Source: Fragilariopsis cylindrus CCMP1102
Taxonomy: Eukaryota > Bacillariophyta > Bacillariophyceae > Bacillariales > Bacillariaceae
NCBI GenBank assembly: GCA_900095095.1
Contig: FMBT01000457.1
Coordinates: forward strand, 29,704-93,703
Length of the DNA stretch: 64,000 bases
Reading direction: 5' to 3'
The translations under genes and the position numbers were made by a program. Position 1 is the stretch's first letter, and every line of letters starts with the position of its first letter. This document shows, in pieces, positions 1 to 11,339 of this stretch. The notes below the pieces were generated by a model. The model made no database searches. It saw only the letters and a program-made list of their open reading frames with translations, and had not been told where the DNA came from.

Positions 1-1119
1 CAGCAGAAACGCCATTTTGGTGGATTATTTCTAGTAAATGAAAATAATCATTATTTAAGAAGTAATAGTATTCGACGTGAATTTTCATCCACGACGACGA
101 CGACGGATATTACGGCTGCTGCTGAAGGTGATGAAAATGACGATAATGCTGCTGGTGGGGTCGGTAATTTTGCTGTAATTGACCATTCTGAGGCCTACGG
201 AATGGCCATGGAGGGACGTCATGGACAACAATTAGCTTTAGCACGATTAGAGGGTATTGGAAAAGATAATCTACCATTCGATCCGTTCTTAGAGGAAGAA
301 GAACAGCTACTAGAAGAAGAAGAACGTCAACAGCAACAACTCTTAGAGGCAGATGGAGGAGAAGAAGGAGATGCTAAGAATAACAATTCCATGAGAGATA
401 CAGACCACGATGATGAGTATGATGATGAGTACGACGAGGACGATGATTTTGATGACGAGGAGGAAGATGATGATGATGATGATGATGACGAGGAGGATGA
501 GAATAATGATAGTATTTACAATCGTGATGGATCACTTCGAAGGAAAAAATCAACATTGGCAACACTTCGTGCTGGTTATCCCGCGGGTGGATTATTTGCA
601 GTATTGGAAATTGTTGGTTCTCAACACAAGGTAACGACCGATGATTTATTAGTCGTCCATCGATTACAACCCGTTGATCAATATAAGATTGGTTCGGTAC
701 ATACCTTCGGCGGCGAAGGTGATAATTCTAAAAATATTCTTTTAGTTGGATCAACTCATCTTACCATAGCTGGTATGCCATACGTGCCTGGTGCAGAAGT
801 TGATGTTATGGTAGAAGAAATTACACAAGATGCTAAGGTTATTATCTTCAAAAAACGTCGTAGAAAGCATTCACAACGAAAGAATGGTTTTCGACGTGAT
901 TTGACATTACTACGTATTTTGGATATCCGGTTACCCGAACAGTACAAAGACCATAAATATGTTGGAAGAGATAGTGTAGATGAAATAGACCATAACGAAC
1001 TAGAAGACGCAGACAACAGTCCTGATACTACCGTCATTTCGCCATCATCAGAAAATACTGTTAAATTTGATAATAATGAGAAGGAAGATGTAGGACAATT
1101 AAAATTAGCTAAACAATAA
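1..1119 (+). CDS. Mitochondrial ribosomal protein bL21m, 5' end cut by window
   Basis: The frame is open from base 1, so the start codon lies outside the window. An early IRREFSS stretch (about base 95) resembles a mitochondrial presequence cleavage region. A long acidic low-complexity block follows (runs of Asp and Glu, about bases 290-510). The bL21 fold starts at GGLFAVLEIVGSQHKV (about base 589) and includes VDVMVEEITQDAKVIIFKKRRRKHSQRKNG, the basic rRNA-binding strand and loop typical of L21. bL21 binds 23S-type rRNA in the large subunit. The tail after the fold is about 65 residues, acidic and Ser/Asn-rich. The acidic N-terminal block is not part of bacterial L21. Family assignment is secure; mitochondrial rather than plastid location is inferred from the presequence style. 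Confidence 0.85.
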   Translation, partial: QQKRHFGGLFLVNENNHYLRSNSIRREFSSTTTTTDITAAAEGDENDDNAAGGVGNFAVIDHSEAYGMAMEGRHGQQLALARLEGIGKDNLPFDPFLEEEEQLLEEEERQQQQLLEADGGEEGDAKNNNSMRDTDHDDEYDDEYDEDDDFDDEEEDDDDDDDDEEDENNDSIYNRDGSLRRKKSTLATLRAGYPAGGLFAVLEIVGSQHKVTTDDLLVVHRLQPVDQYKIGSVHTFGGEGDNSKNILLVGSTHLTIAGMPYVPGAEVDVMVEEITQDAKVIIFKKRRRKHSQRKNGFRRDLTLLRILDIRLPEQYKDHKYVGRDSVDEIDHNELEDADNSPDTTVISPSSENTVKFDNNEKEDVGQLKLAKQ

Positions 1120-1603
1120 TATAATACATGATTATAAAATTAAAATGAAACAAAATGTTTAATTTTTATTATCTTATTCGATTTTCCATAGTGATTGATC
1201 ATTTGTTTGCCCTCATAATCAAGAAATATGTACCATATTATCATACCTTGCATTGAATTGCAAATGATTATCTGTTGTTGTGACAACAATCAGTCCAAAT
1301 TTAACCCAGCACCATCAAAATACAATTAAATTGAGTGTGCAAATATCAACTTGTCGTCTTCTATTATTGTGGTACCAGTGAAAAAGCATTATTCATGTAC
1401 GAATCACTTTTATAAAGAAAGTGTGAGTATTTTTGAGACAGGCAACTGTGCAATATCTAAAGATAGTGGGTGGAACAATAATGAATTTGCATATGAAAGT
1501 GACCTAAAAACTATGCACATAATATAATGGAAAACCCCATGTAATAATATTTGTGGCAGGCTATGATACAATTTACCATTTACCACACATACACACACTA
1601 CAC

Positions 1604-1640
<37 letters not shown>

Positions 1641-2616
1641 TACACTACACACACTACGCACCACATTACACTATATGAATCAAAACTACTAACTAATATC
1701 CTACTGCCAGAACAGAACAGAACCGTGGTACAAAAAATCTTCAAAATATAGTCATATATCTGAAAAATCCGGTCCAACAGACATTACATGTGTGTAAACA
1801 GACGGACCAATGGTGGTACTTGCAAAGCATACATAGTTACTCTTATGAATACTGTATGCTCTCCTTGACAATTCTCAAACTTGATTCCAACTCTGAATAA
1901 TTCATCATTCCTTGTCAACTACATCTTGTACAAGAAACAACTCCACAATCTGTCGTTATAAATTGATTGTTTGTACTGTACATAAAAAAATAAGTGAGGG
2001 TGATTGGTGCATAACTTCAGACGTCGTTGTGCGTTTTGTGGATTAATGAGAGAGAGTTTTAGATTTTTAGGTTAAACAGAACGCGACCAAATTTAGTCGC
2101 ATTCTTATTGGTTACCTATGAGAACACGTCATCAAGGCATTTTCGAATTTTACTACGTTTTCACACGAACTAGATTTTCGTGACAACAAAGTTGTCAAAG
2201 AGGAGGTGCGAAAAATAAAATGCAACGGCATTAAATTGCTTTTTGTGGACGATTGATTGAGAATGATGTGATGAGAAAATAGAAAATAGAGTTCTTTTTA
2301 ACAGTACCGCATGGAAAAAGGCATATCGATCATTCTACATTTGGCGATCACAAAACCAATCAATTATGTTATGTTGATGTGACACGTAACATCTCTCAAC
2401 GCTCGGGCATTCACTCTAAAACATCAACAAAACAAGCAAGACCAAAACATCACTTTTCGCGCTTATTCCTATCTGTATCGACGACGAGACAACCAACACT
2501 CTCACAAAACACAAATCAGCAAGAACTCACAAGGCAGTAAACAAACAAAATAAAAACCACATTAACCAATACTCAATAATCAAGAACAAGCAAAGCAAAT
2601 CGCACATAAATACAGT
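1120..2616. other. Intergenic, AT-rich, with microsatellite
   Basis: No convincing gene is seen. It holds the ACACAT microsatellite near 1583-1657, and the short frames over it are only repeat translations. The last 250 bases are CA-rich and lack stable structure, as expected for the 5' leader of the next gene. Confidence 0.6.
1583..1657. repeat. ACACAT-type microsatellite
   Basis: Roughly eight tandem units of a six-base ACACAT motif, flanked by degenerate CA dinucleotides. Confidence 0.9.
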
Positions 2617-3219
2617 ATGACGAAACGCAGTAATATCCGAACAATGACATTATTTCCATTGGCAGCATTCGTGGCTGCTAGTGCTATCGTAACGATCGAT
2701 GCATTTTCGATGCCCCCTACCGTGGCTACAACAAAAGCAATAGCAACAGCGCCTTCATCATCGACAACAGCGATTAGTTGGTCAATGCAAATGCCTGACT
2801 ACATAGCTTTTCCTAAAAGCACTTGGTACAACGAGGTTGCTAATCCAACAGCTCGCCGAATAGTATATGATGAGTAAGTAACATTAATTGTACGGTGTTG
2901 TCTTCATTGCTGCGATTTTGAACTATTGTTCTTTTCTACTCAAAGTGATTGATTGTTTTCTTTCTTGCTTGCTTTCTCACAATATGTTTTTCTATCCATC
3001 CCCATCTTCATAATCATACAATCACAATCACAAACACACAGTGGCCCTGGAAGCGAATTCGAATTGATGTTTGCTACCGCTGGGAATAATTGGCCAGATT
3101 TTAATGATAATATGTCTGAGGAAGGTGGCGAAGATGAAGTAGAATCAACAAAGCAACCTCAACGGATAATTTGGAATCCTATACGACGTGCGAGAAATTT
3201 GATTAAACGAATACTATAA
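2617..3219 (+). CDS. Small plastid-targeted protein of unknown function (2 exons)
   Basis: Exon 1 is 2617-2873 and exon 2 is 3042-3219; the intron runs from GTAAGT to a CACACAG acceptor and restores one frame of 144 residues. Residues 1-30 form a signal peptide ending in TIDAF followed by SMPP, the diatom plastid import motif (Phe at +1 of cleavage). A Ser/Thr/Ala linker (about 35-53) follows, then a compact aromatic segment (MPDYIAFPKSTWYNEV, then PTARRIVYDD), an acidic stretch (about 110-125) and a basic C-terminus (RRARNLIKRIL). I do not recognise the family. Lack of transmembrane segments suggests a soluble or peripheral stromal protein. The splice model is inferred from consensus and frame only. 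Confidence 0.65.
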
Positions 3220-4138
3220 TGGAGTGAAATGCAATACAATACAATGCGTTATATGTTTATATGTTTATATGTTTGTATGCCAATCAATGGTTACTGAACG
3301 CTTTCTTTCGGATTCACTTATTTAATAGAGATACAAACGAATAAAGGAAACAAGGAAACAAAACAAACAATCTGTACAAAAATTACTACGTTTGTATGTT
3401 CATTATATATATGTGTGTGTATAATATCTACCTGGCTGAAAATCAGTCTATCAATCAGCACAAGCATCTTTTTTGTGTGCGGGTGTTTATCTTTTCTATA
3501 ATATATGTTTTATATGTTGCTAACGCTAACGCTAACTAGACTAAATCACGATAATACAATTAAAAATACAGTTAAAATAATAGTACTATTCAATATATAG
3601 ACTTCTCTCCAATTTCATCTGACACAAAGACGTGTCTCCTATCATGATATTCTTGTGATAGATCAATTGCATATTGCATCATAGCCCTACAGCATCATGA
3701 TGAACGATTAGCATTTTTTATTCCATTTTATACAATACGAATGCTTTACGATCACTTATCGCGGAAAATTTATGATGTCACAAATAAATACGGTCAACGT
3801 AAGATTTACGCACGGTAATTTATAGGTACGGCGAACCTTTTCTTTTTGTTAGAGATGGCGTTTATGCGTCAGAAGAGAGAGAGATAAGCGAGTTAATTTT
3901 TGTTTTCGAGAAATAGCGCAGAAGGCGCGCTACTAGTACTTCAGTAGCTAGATAGAACTATGCTAACAGTACAGTAACCAAACAAATAATAACAGCAATG
4001 GGTCGAATGATAGATCGTAGTAACATCACACATAGAGAATAATTCCAAAGTTATTGGTAGAGTATCTACTATTAGAGATTTTATGACTGTAGCAGTTAGT
4101 AAACTGATTGTATTATTCCTTATGTACTACCATCAATA
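3220..4138. other. Intergenic between convergent genes
   Basis: AT-rich, with short tandem TATATGTT units at about 3250-3275 and a small GCTAAC repeat near 3518-3536. No gene seen. Confidence 0.5.
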
Positions 4139-5344
4139 TTATTTTTTCTCATTTTTTCCTTCAAAATCAGCATCTAGGGACGGATCTCCTGTAGCATTAT
4201 CTAGCTCTTTTCTTATTTCATCTGGACCTAAAGCATAGGTTTTACTACAAAAATCACAACGTGCTTCAATTTTTCCTTCTTCTTCTAGAATTTCGTCCAC
4301 TTCCTTACGCGGAATGAGACGTAGGGCTCGAATTAGTCTATCTGAGGAGCAACTACATTGAAATTTCGGTGATATCTGTTGTAATGGCACCATACCCAAT
4401 CCGTCTAGAATGGTTTCCGCTATTTCTAAAGGAGTTACACCATTTAAGAGTAAGTTAGCTGGTAACTTATCACTACCATCCTTCTCTACCAAAGTCGCTA
4501 GATTCTTTTCGACTCGAGCTAAAGTTTCCGGTGTTGCGTTCGGAAGTTGTTCAATCAGGTAACCACCTGCAGCGGTACAAAGAATACCATTTATCGATGT
4601 CGCTGCCGCAAGTGCACATGATCGTTGTTCACTTTCAGCAAGATATGCACCGATATCACGATCGATATCACCATGTCGGATGGAAGTGATACCGTTGTAC
4701 GGATTGGACCAATCTGGATGATTTTTTACCACCTGTACCATCCCCTGACCGAGTGCCTCTGGTAGTTCAATATCTCCTAACATCGGAGAACCGACATAGC
4801 CACGGACGTTGCCGACTCCATCAGAAATTGCAACTACTCCTCTAAGCGGACCATCCGCGTTGAATGTAATTTGACATGTTTGTTCCTCCTGCATCCCATT
4901 ACTCATCATTAAAGCGCAAACAACAGTCCGTCCGATAGCATCAGCCGGTACGGCTGTCATAGTGTGCATAATCATTAAATCGTTGACGATGTTTCGAGCT
5001 GTACATGCTGTAATTTTTACACTCCCATCCTCAGAAAGTGCAGAAAATACTTGATCATTTCTATTTGATGGGTTGGCATAATCTTCTATCGACGTTGTTG
5101 ATACCGATGATTGTTTGTATTCAGCAACTTTTTCCTTAGCTTTGCTACTATCACTTTCATTACTAGTACCATCCTTACTGGCAAGTCGTGTGAATCCAGC
5201 GGAATATGAAGATCGGCAACGACGACCCAGTGATGACGACAAAGTAGAAGAAAATCCCCGTACCAATAGAAATTGAACCATAAATATCAATACTACAAGA
5301 CTATAAAGACGGCGGCACCTTGAATGAATATTTGATTTGTCCAT
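4139..5344 (-). CDS. hslO: Plastid Hsp33-type redox-regulated chaperone
   Basis: 401 residues, single exon. Hsp33 is a holdase activated when a zinc centre of four cysteines is oxidised. The C-terminal centre is complete: Cys330-x-Cys332 (CSC) and Cys363-x-x-Cys366 (CDFC), with a 30-residue spacer. The N-terminal domain contains the usual substrate-binding core (TACTARNIVNDLM, about 112-124; GVVAISDGVGNVRGYV, then a GQGMVQVVK strand). About 110 residues precede the domain: a hydrophobic signal ending VRGFSST, which fits plastid targeting, and a Ser/Lys-rich linker. It diverges from the TatD gene across 349 bp, so a shared promoter is possible. Family call is strong; location is inferred. Confidence 0.9.
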   Translation of the reverse strand: MDKSNIHSRCRRLYSLVVLIFMVQFLLVRGFSSTLSSSLGRRCRSSYSAGFTRLASKDGTSNESDSSKAKEKVAEYKQSSVSTTSIEDYANPSNRNDQVFSALSEDGSVKITACTARNIVNDLMIMHTMTAVPADAIGRTVVCALMMSNGMQEEQTCQITFNADGPLRGVVAISDGVGNVRGYVGSPMLGDIELPEALGQGMVQVVKNHPDWSNPYNGITSIRHGDIDRDIGAYLAESEQRSCALAAATSINGILCTAAGGYLIEQLPNATPETLARVEKNLATLVEKDGSDKLPANLLLNGVTPLEIAETILDGLGMVPLQQISPKFQCSCSSDRLIRALRLIPRKEVDEILEEEGKIEARCDFCSKTYALGPDEIRKELDNATGDPSLDADFEGKNEKK

Positions 5345-5693
5345 TTCGTTGCTCTGGGTATGTTGTTAGATGTACGCTATCACTTTTTATTCCCGTCCTC
5401 AAAAACTTTTGGTGTACAACGTACTACTATTAGTCATACATCATAAATCATTTTCAGTGATTTTGTTATTCACTCGGATCCATCATAATATCATTCACGA
5501 ATGAGATTTAATGGTCGTCCCTCAGCCGTTGGCCAAAATGGAAAATTATTTTGCTTGTTAATAAAATTTGACATTTTGAATTTTATAAGTCGTCATAATA
5601 TACTCCGGAGGAAGAATCTCGAGATCTTGTGCATTTCTTCACCTTCATCCGCCATCTCAATCATCCAAACAGCATCTTGTTTGAATCCATGGA
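5345..5693. promoter_or_regulatory. Divergent intergenic region between Hsp33 and TatD genes
   Basis: 349 bases separate the two opposed start codons. No clear TATA box is seen. An open frame crosses it on the plus strand but carries no recognisable protein and is out of frame with TatD. It is a candidate bidirectional promoter by position only. Confidence 0.4.
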
Positions 5694-6890
5694 ATGAAAT
5701 TGTTGAGTGGACCGAGCAGAGCATATCGATCATCTTGGATTGCTATATCCATTTTCTCGAATAGGATATATCATAAGCAGACACAGGGTTTTCTATATCA
5801 AATCAATAATTCTCCAATAAAACGCTCATTGTTTTACAACAACGCTGATGCAACAAGTACCACAAAAATAATACGTGGGAATATGGCACCTGGGATAATC
5901 GACGTTGACTGTAATCTACTTCATGGGGACTTGTATACACTTCAAAAGGCTTCTACGACGACGACGACGGATACAGACAATGCATGGAATATCCTGCACG
6001 AAGATGCTATCAAAGATGCCAATATAGTTGCCATCCTATCGCCGTCATCGACGATACTGGAATCGGAAAAAAGTTTAGAGCTATTGAAATCAGATCCTCC
6101 TCCTCCTATCCTTATAAAGACTACAGTAGGAGTACATCCATATCATGTTAATGACGACGACTTACTATTTTCTTCTTCTAATGGTGAAAGAATCACGATG
6201 GAGGAACAAAAGAAAAGAATGAAGAATATAATAATGATGGATAGAGAAGAAGAAGAACAAAACACGAACACAAATCGATTCTGTGCAGCTGTTGGTGAAT
6301 GTGGCTTAGATGCTAGTGAAGGATTCCCATCATTAGAACATCAGGTTCCGTGGTTTCAAATGCAAATAGAAATTGCATCGGAACTTGAGATGCCCCTTTT
6401 TGTTCATGAACGTCTTGCTTTTGATAAAACACTAGAATTGCTTGAAAAAGCAGCACCAAAGATTCCAATCATCATTCATTGCTTTACGGGAACTAAGGAA
6501 GAATGCATTGAGTATATCAAACGAGGATATTTCATTTCTATTTCGGGTTATATCCTGAAAGAAAGTAATGACAATTGCGCGGAAGTTATTTCATGTTTAG
6601 AAGAGGGTGTTATACCCCCGTCCAAACTTATGATAGAAACCGATGCTCCTTATATGGGTTTTTCAGGATGTAGACAATTATACTTAGATCACAATCAAGA
6701 GTACGTATCAAGCTTAAATTCTAAGAAACGAAAACGATTACAACAATCTATTTATCCCAACGTTCCGAGTTCGCTACCGATGGTTCTCTCGAAAGTAACA
6801 GAATGCTTACAAAAACATGATTCTACTTTGACTAGAGAAAAGATTGCGGAAATGACAACAGCTAACGCCCGTACATTTTTCGGACTTTAA
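5694..6890 (+). CDS. TatD-family metal-dependent nuclease
   Basis: 398 residues, single exon. TatD enzymes are TIM-barrel metal-dependent DNases. Visible motifs in order: IDVDCNLLHG (first metal strand, about 67-76), TTVGVHPYH (about 144-152), AVGECGLD with the bridging Glu (about 201-208), LFVHERLAFD (metal His), IIIHCFTGT (metal His) and METDAPYMGF with the catalytic Asp. The C-terminus has the usual NARTFFGL ending. The first motif has Asn where many members carry His, as in the eukaryotic TATDN1 group. About 60 basic residues before the domain may be an organelle presequence; Met at 5883 is an alternative start giving the bare enzyme. Confidence 0.9.
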   Translation: MKLLSGPSRAYRSSWIAISIFSNRIYHKQTQGFLYQINNSPIKRSLFYNNADATSTTKIIRGNMAPGIIDVDCNLLHGDLYTLQKASTTTTTDTDNAWNILHEDAIKDANIVAILSPSSTILESEKSLELLKSDPPPPILIKTTVGVHPYHVNDDDLLFSSSNGERITMEEQKKRMKNIIMMDREEEEQNTNTNRFCAAVGECGLDASEGFPSLEHQVPWFQMQIEIASELEMPLFVHERLAFDKTLELLEKAAPKIPIIIHCFTGTKEECIEYIKRGYFISISGYILKESNDNCAEVISCLEEGVIPPSKLMIETDAPYMGFSGCRQLYLDHNQEYVSSLNSKKRKRLQQSIYPNVPSSLPMVLSKVTECLQKHDSTLTREKIAEMTTANARTFFGL

Positions 6891-7552
6891 TAAAAAATTA
6901 CCTACAGTAGTACCATAAGAATAATATTCTAGATACGGTAGTAGAGATTTTAAATAAAGTCTAAATTATTTCCTACAGTCCAATTAATAATTAGGCACAA
7001 GATTTTTTTTGTGATAGTCCAAAATTGGCTAATGTCTGCGACAATAGCGACGAAGATTTGTTTTAATGTGGAAGGGGTGTTCAGCTTCCCAAAAGACGGC
7101 AGAAACAATGGTTATTGGTTTGGCTTCATCGTAATTACGAGATGCCTCTACGACTAGCTAGAGTACTGTATATTGATTTCTCCTATTTGTGAAGGAATAA
7201 TGAGTAAATAACGTGTGACTCTAATTTTTTACAGGATTTTGGTATCGTAGGCAGATAGTAAGCGGTGTCTTCACACATTGCTTTCAATTTTGCAATCTTA
7301 TACCATCCGAGGTAATTTTTTTTAGCAGTGATCCGTACTCAATCGATATGCAACAAATAAAACTGAGCAGTCTTATATTTGTTTTTCCCTCACGCATGCA
7401 TTACCATGATCAGGTTCAAGCGGTTCTCAATATCACTATACGCGATGGTATAATGACATTTTGAATCTCAGCAGAGCTCCCGCAAACAAACAAGGACTGT
7501 TGTTGAAAGAAATATTCAACGCGATACAAGGTCAAAATAGATTCGAATTGGA
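6891..7552. other. Intergenic between convergent genes
   Basis: AT-rich, no gene or repeat recognised apart from short T runs. Confidence 0.5.
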
Positions 7553-9430
7553 TTAGGCCGAGGCTTCAACCTCCTTAGGAGACTCCTCCTTAGGCGACTC
7601 CTCATTCTTCTTCTCTCCGTGATCTTCTTCGATCACCTTTGCCTCGACGTCTTCGTCTTTCTTGTCAACTTCGTCTTCCTTGTCAAAGGGAAGCTCGAAG
7701 AGTGGGCGTCTGGCAGCCTCTTTGCCACGAATCAAAAATATCCAAGTGGGTGAAGACATAGGTCCCAATTCCTGCCATAATAGGTGTCACAATGAAGGTA
7801 ATCATCGTTTCAGAACCACAGAGAGCGCAAATAGCACCGTTTCTTAGCCAAAAGTATTCGAAACCGTTGACGCCGTTGATTGCCCCGATGACGAGGACAG
7901 TGACAATTCCAGAAATAATTCCCATAAAGGCTCCCACTTCGGTGGGCGCGGGCAACAAACCTCCCAACTTGTCTTCTTCTTGCAATCCCAAAAAGACAGG
8001 GAAGAGACCACAAGCGCAGACTAAATCAGCGACCAAAAACAATCCCAAAACAGAGAGTTTCTCGGATGCCAACCAAATGGCTGGAATGTTCATAAGCACA
8101 ACTAGGACAGTTGCAGTAGCTTGCGCGTTGAGTCCTGCACGCAATGCGTCGCGGTAAAAGATGGAATTGAGTCCGTTTTGCAACGAATCGAGCGAGGATG
8201 CTGCCAAAGCCGTGACAAGAATCAAGACGATAACATGCCATCCATTTCCGAGTGGCACCAAGAGATCAAAGAAGGCAAGATAGGCATATTTCTCGAAGTT
8301 GTCGTACGCTTCAGGATCTTTGGCGTACGCGATCATTGCAATGATTCCGAAAAACATCATCAGAAGGAAGATTCCTATAGTACCAAGAGTAAATCCCTAT
8401 TTTTTCATGAGAGATATACAAAACATAAATTTGCGAACGGAAGTGTAAGATGATCGAAAATCCTCCTTTTATTGCAATTACGTTGTACAATAATATTATT
8501 TACCTTTCTCATAGCCGGAACGCTTTCAGCGGCCCAAACACGCTGCCAAGTGGCTTGATTGAAGAGCTCGGCGGAGAGAATAGCAATAATCAAAGTGATC
8601 ATGGCCATGAAGCCCTCGACAGTCCACGAAGATGCTAAGCCAAATTCTTCTGGGGTTACTTTGTTTTCGTCAAACGCACAGAGCGTGATGGTGATGATGA
8701 TCACCAAGATTCCCATGAGAAATCCCTGAAACCGATCGGTCACAATGGAAGAGGGTAACCCGGCGTATGCCGTGTAAGACAAGGTAGCAACACCGATCAC
8801 GACGGTGACACCGATCGTAAAGCCCTGGCTGTTATTGTTCGTCAAAAGTGCAAAGATGTTGGAGATACTAGTCAATTCTGCAACCATGTAAATGAACATG
8901 TAGAACAAGGAGATTGCCGCAATCGACAACTGCATGAGACGACCATAGCGTTCGCGTCCGAAATCGGTCGTCGAAAAGGCTTTGTCGGTGCACCTTTCCT
9001 TGATTTGAGGTCCCAAGTAACAAATGGCGGCGGCAGGGAAGGCAGAGGCACCGCTGTAGCCAATGATTCCAAGCCACGATAGCGAGGGAGTCGCTCCCAT
9101 TTCGGTCGTCCCGTAGACAACCCAGGCACCCATTCCGGAGGCAAAGTAACTCAGGGCGATGGTCCAAGCACCTGCCGAGTTTCGTGCGCTCAAGTAATAA
9201 TCCACACTTTTGACATCCTCTTCACTCTTCTTGTTTAACAAACACAAGCCCTTGATCTGGTTGGGGAGGAAACCGAGCTGACCAGCGGAACCAACAGCGA
9301 TGATTCCGAAAAAGACGCATACTGCGACCAAGACAACCCATGCGGTGGCAGTTGTAACGTCAAAAGTATCTACCACCGCGAGGATGGTAGGAACGACCGT
9401 CGCTGCGATAGATGCGGCGGTATCAGACAT
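7553..9430 (-). CDS. Sodium/solute symporter (SSS family), frame break near C-terminus
   Basis: Exon 1 is 9430-8504; a 107-bp intron (GTAAAT…ATAG) follows; exon 2 starts at 8396 in the same phase. The protein has about 13 hydrophobic segments and SSS-type features: a YYLSARNSAGAWTIALSYFASGMGAW core, the loop around FGRERYGR, and YTAYAGLPSSIVTDRFQG. It would move a solute with Na+ across a membrane; the substrate cannot be read from sequence, and resemblance to urea-type carriers is only general. The straight frame ends at 7683 after SWQRGCQ; moving one base at about 7716-7720 gives SWQR then AARRPLFELPFDKEDE and a charged tail ending at 7553. The gene is visibly GC-richer than its neighbours. 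Confidence 0.8.
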
Positions 9431-11339
9431 GATGGAATGAACGTATTAGAAAAGGTACGTATTCTTTGCGAGTAGCAATTGGAACTAATTATTGAATGTA
9501 GTTATCAAAAATTTGTGAGGTGTCAATCATATTCCGATTTTGAGCCCTCCTTCTGCAAATGATGGATTTTGATTCTTTTGAAGGGTCGAAAGGATCAGCG
9601 TGCGTCGAAAATGTGAGGCGCACATGATCGTCTCATTTTTCCTACAATGCACGCGCACCTTTACGTAGGTACTTGAAGTAGGTAGACAGACGTTCAATAC
9701 TGGTCTCAATTCTCAATACAGTACACAACTAACTTGAACAAGACGACGGACAGTACGCGTTCTTAGTATTCTTTTTGCTTCCATTTCTAATTTTAGTACT
9801 GTAGAAGCAATGAGGCGGATTATGTCAATGATGGAAACAAGTAATTTCCTATGCTCTTCTTTTCGATTGAATTCTAATAAAAGTATCAGAATTTCCTTTA
9901 ATATTAATATTACCTATATTGATGTTATACTGACAATGGTGATATAGGTCCTATATATATTTCTAGTAACTACTAACGGACAACGGATATATGCATCTGC
10001 ATCATGTTCGTCTTCTGGGAGAGTTGATAGTCTTCTCATACTCATTGTTGACCTGAACAGTAGGCAAATCACCAACCTCATCATCACCATCCTCCTCCTC
10101 TTCCTCCTAATCATCATCAACATCAGAAGGGATGCAATGTTGTGGAAGAGGACTGCTGAGATTACTATTGGTCTTGTAAAGGAATGTAGTATTCGTATAC
10201 ATTTACTACTTGTTGTTGTTGTTGTTGTTGTTGTTGTTGAGGATGTTGTTGATGTTGTTGATGGTGTTGATGGTGATGATGATAGTGAGGAGAAGGAGGA
10301 GGAAGAAGAAGAGGAGTGAGATTAAGAATAAAGAAGAATTAGTAGTCAGTTGATATCATTTTACATTTTACTTACTGCATTATTATTGGTATCGGGTATC
10401 GTATATCATGTATCATGTATGGTATCACTTGTTATCATTATTATAGTTATTATTTGTTGTCATTATTGTTATTCTTCGAAATAATGACATATACATGTAT
10501 ATGTAATCCTACCACCTGGAACCAACTCCCTGTATGGGGGATTCCTGTACAATCCATAAATTGGCAAACCTCATAGGATGGTATGATCATTATCAGGAAG
10601 AATCCAAATTATGTCTCTGTTATAAAGCAGGGACGAATTGTATTCAACGAGTTTACTGATGCTTAATAACTAGGCTATAGCCAAACTGAATGCATCATCT
10701 TTTCGGACAAACGAAATGATGCCAACTGTTAAAAAGGATTTGGCTACAGCGATGAAATGTTAATACATATAACCTCTTGTTCAGTCAACCCAAACAGCGT
10801 ATGCTTGTTTGGTGAACACTATACTGCGCCAGATTAAGATGTGCCCTCCTTGTGGATTTCAAGGAAGAATTTATTCACTGATCCTAGGAATTGACTTGAA
10901 TTGTTGTTGAAGACGGTCTTAGCAGAAGTAACGTCACGCGTTGCGAAAAAGTGGAAAATTGAATTCAAGTTGTATGATATGAGATTGTTATTTCGCTCTG
11001 TCTCTGAATAGAGAAAGGAATCATACAACTTTTGAGCATGCGTTATTAGGTTTGAAAGGAGATAAATCATTCTAGCAAGAGCATTGTAATATAAACTATT
11101 ATCTTGATAGATCTAAAAAGCCGACTGATAGTAGTTTAGTAACGCGACCATTCAGTAGTAGTATATAGTAATTCAGTTTGTTGGGGAAAATTTTATTATA
11201 CAGCGAAGCCATCATATCATAGATCGCTATGTTATATATATATAGGACCTTTATATATATATATTGATATAAAGCCGCATTCACTATTCACGTCGTAAAC
11301 ACTGACTACTCGACTCCTGTGTCGTGATCCTTGTAAGGG
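9431..11339. other. Intergenic with low-complexity tracts
   Basis: Contains a GTT/GAT/GAG-rich tract (10205-10320) and AT-rich sequence with palindromic TATATATA pieces near 11236-11270. Several short frames exist, none with recognisable or amphipathic protein content. I see no gene. Confidence 0.5.
10184..10320 (+). repeat. Low-complexity GTT/GAT/GAG tract, left member of an inverted pair
   Basis: Begins with TGTAGTATTC, then GTT repeats, GAT repeats, a shared 21-base block around GATGATGATAGTGAG and GAG/GAA repeats. An inverted relative lies at 13660-13771. Confidence 0.6.

Noticed and set aside
1410-1751. Overlapping frames on both strands encoding Cys-Val or Tyr-Thr repeats
   Set aside because: They are translations of the ACACAT microsatellite and have no non-repeat core.
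5501-5764. 87-codon frame between Hsp33 and TatD
   Set aside because: Overlaps the TatD start in another frame, ends soon after, and has no recognisable protein.
10137-10319. 60-codon frame with poly-Val and poly-Glu
   Set aside because: Produced by GTT and GAG repeats; kept only as part of the inverted repeat pair.
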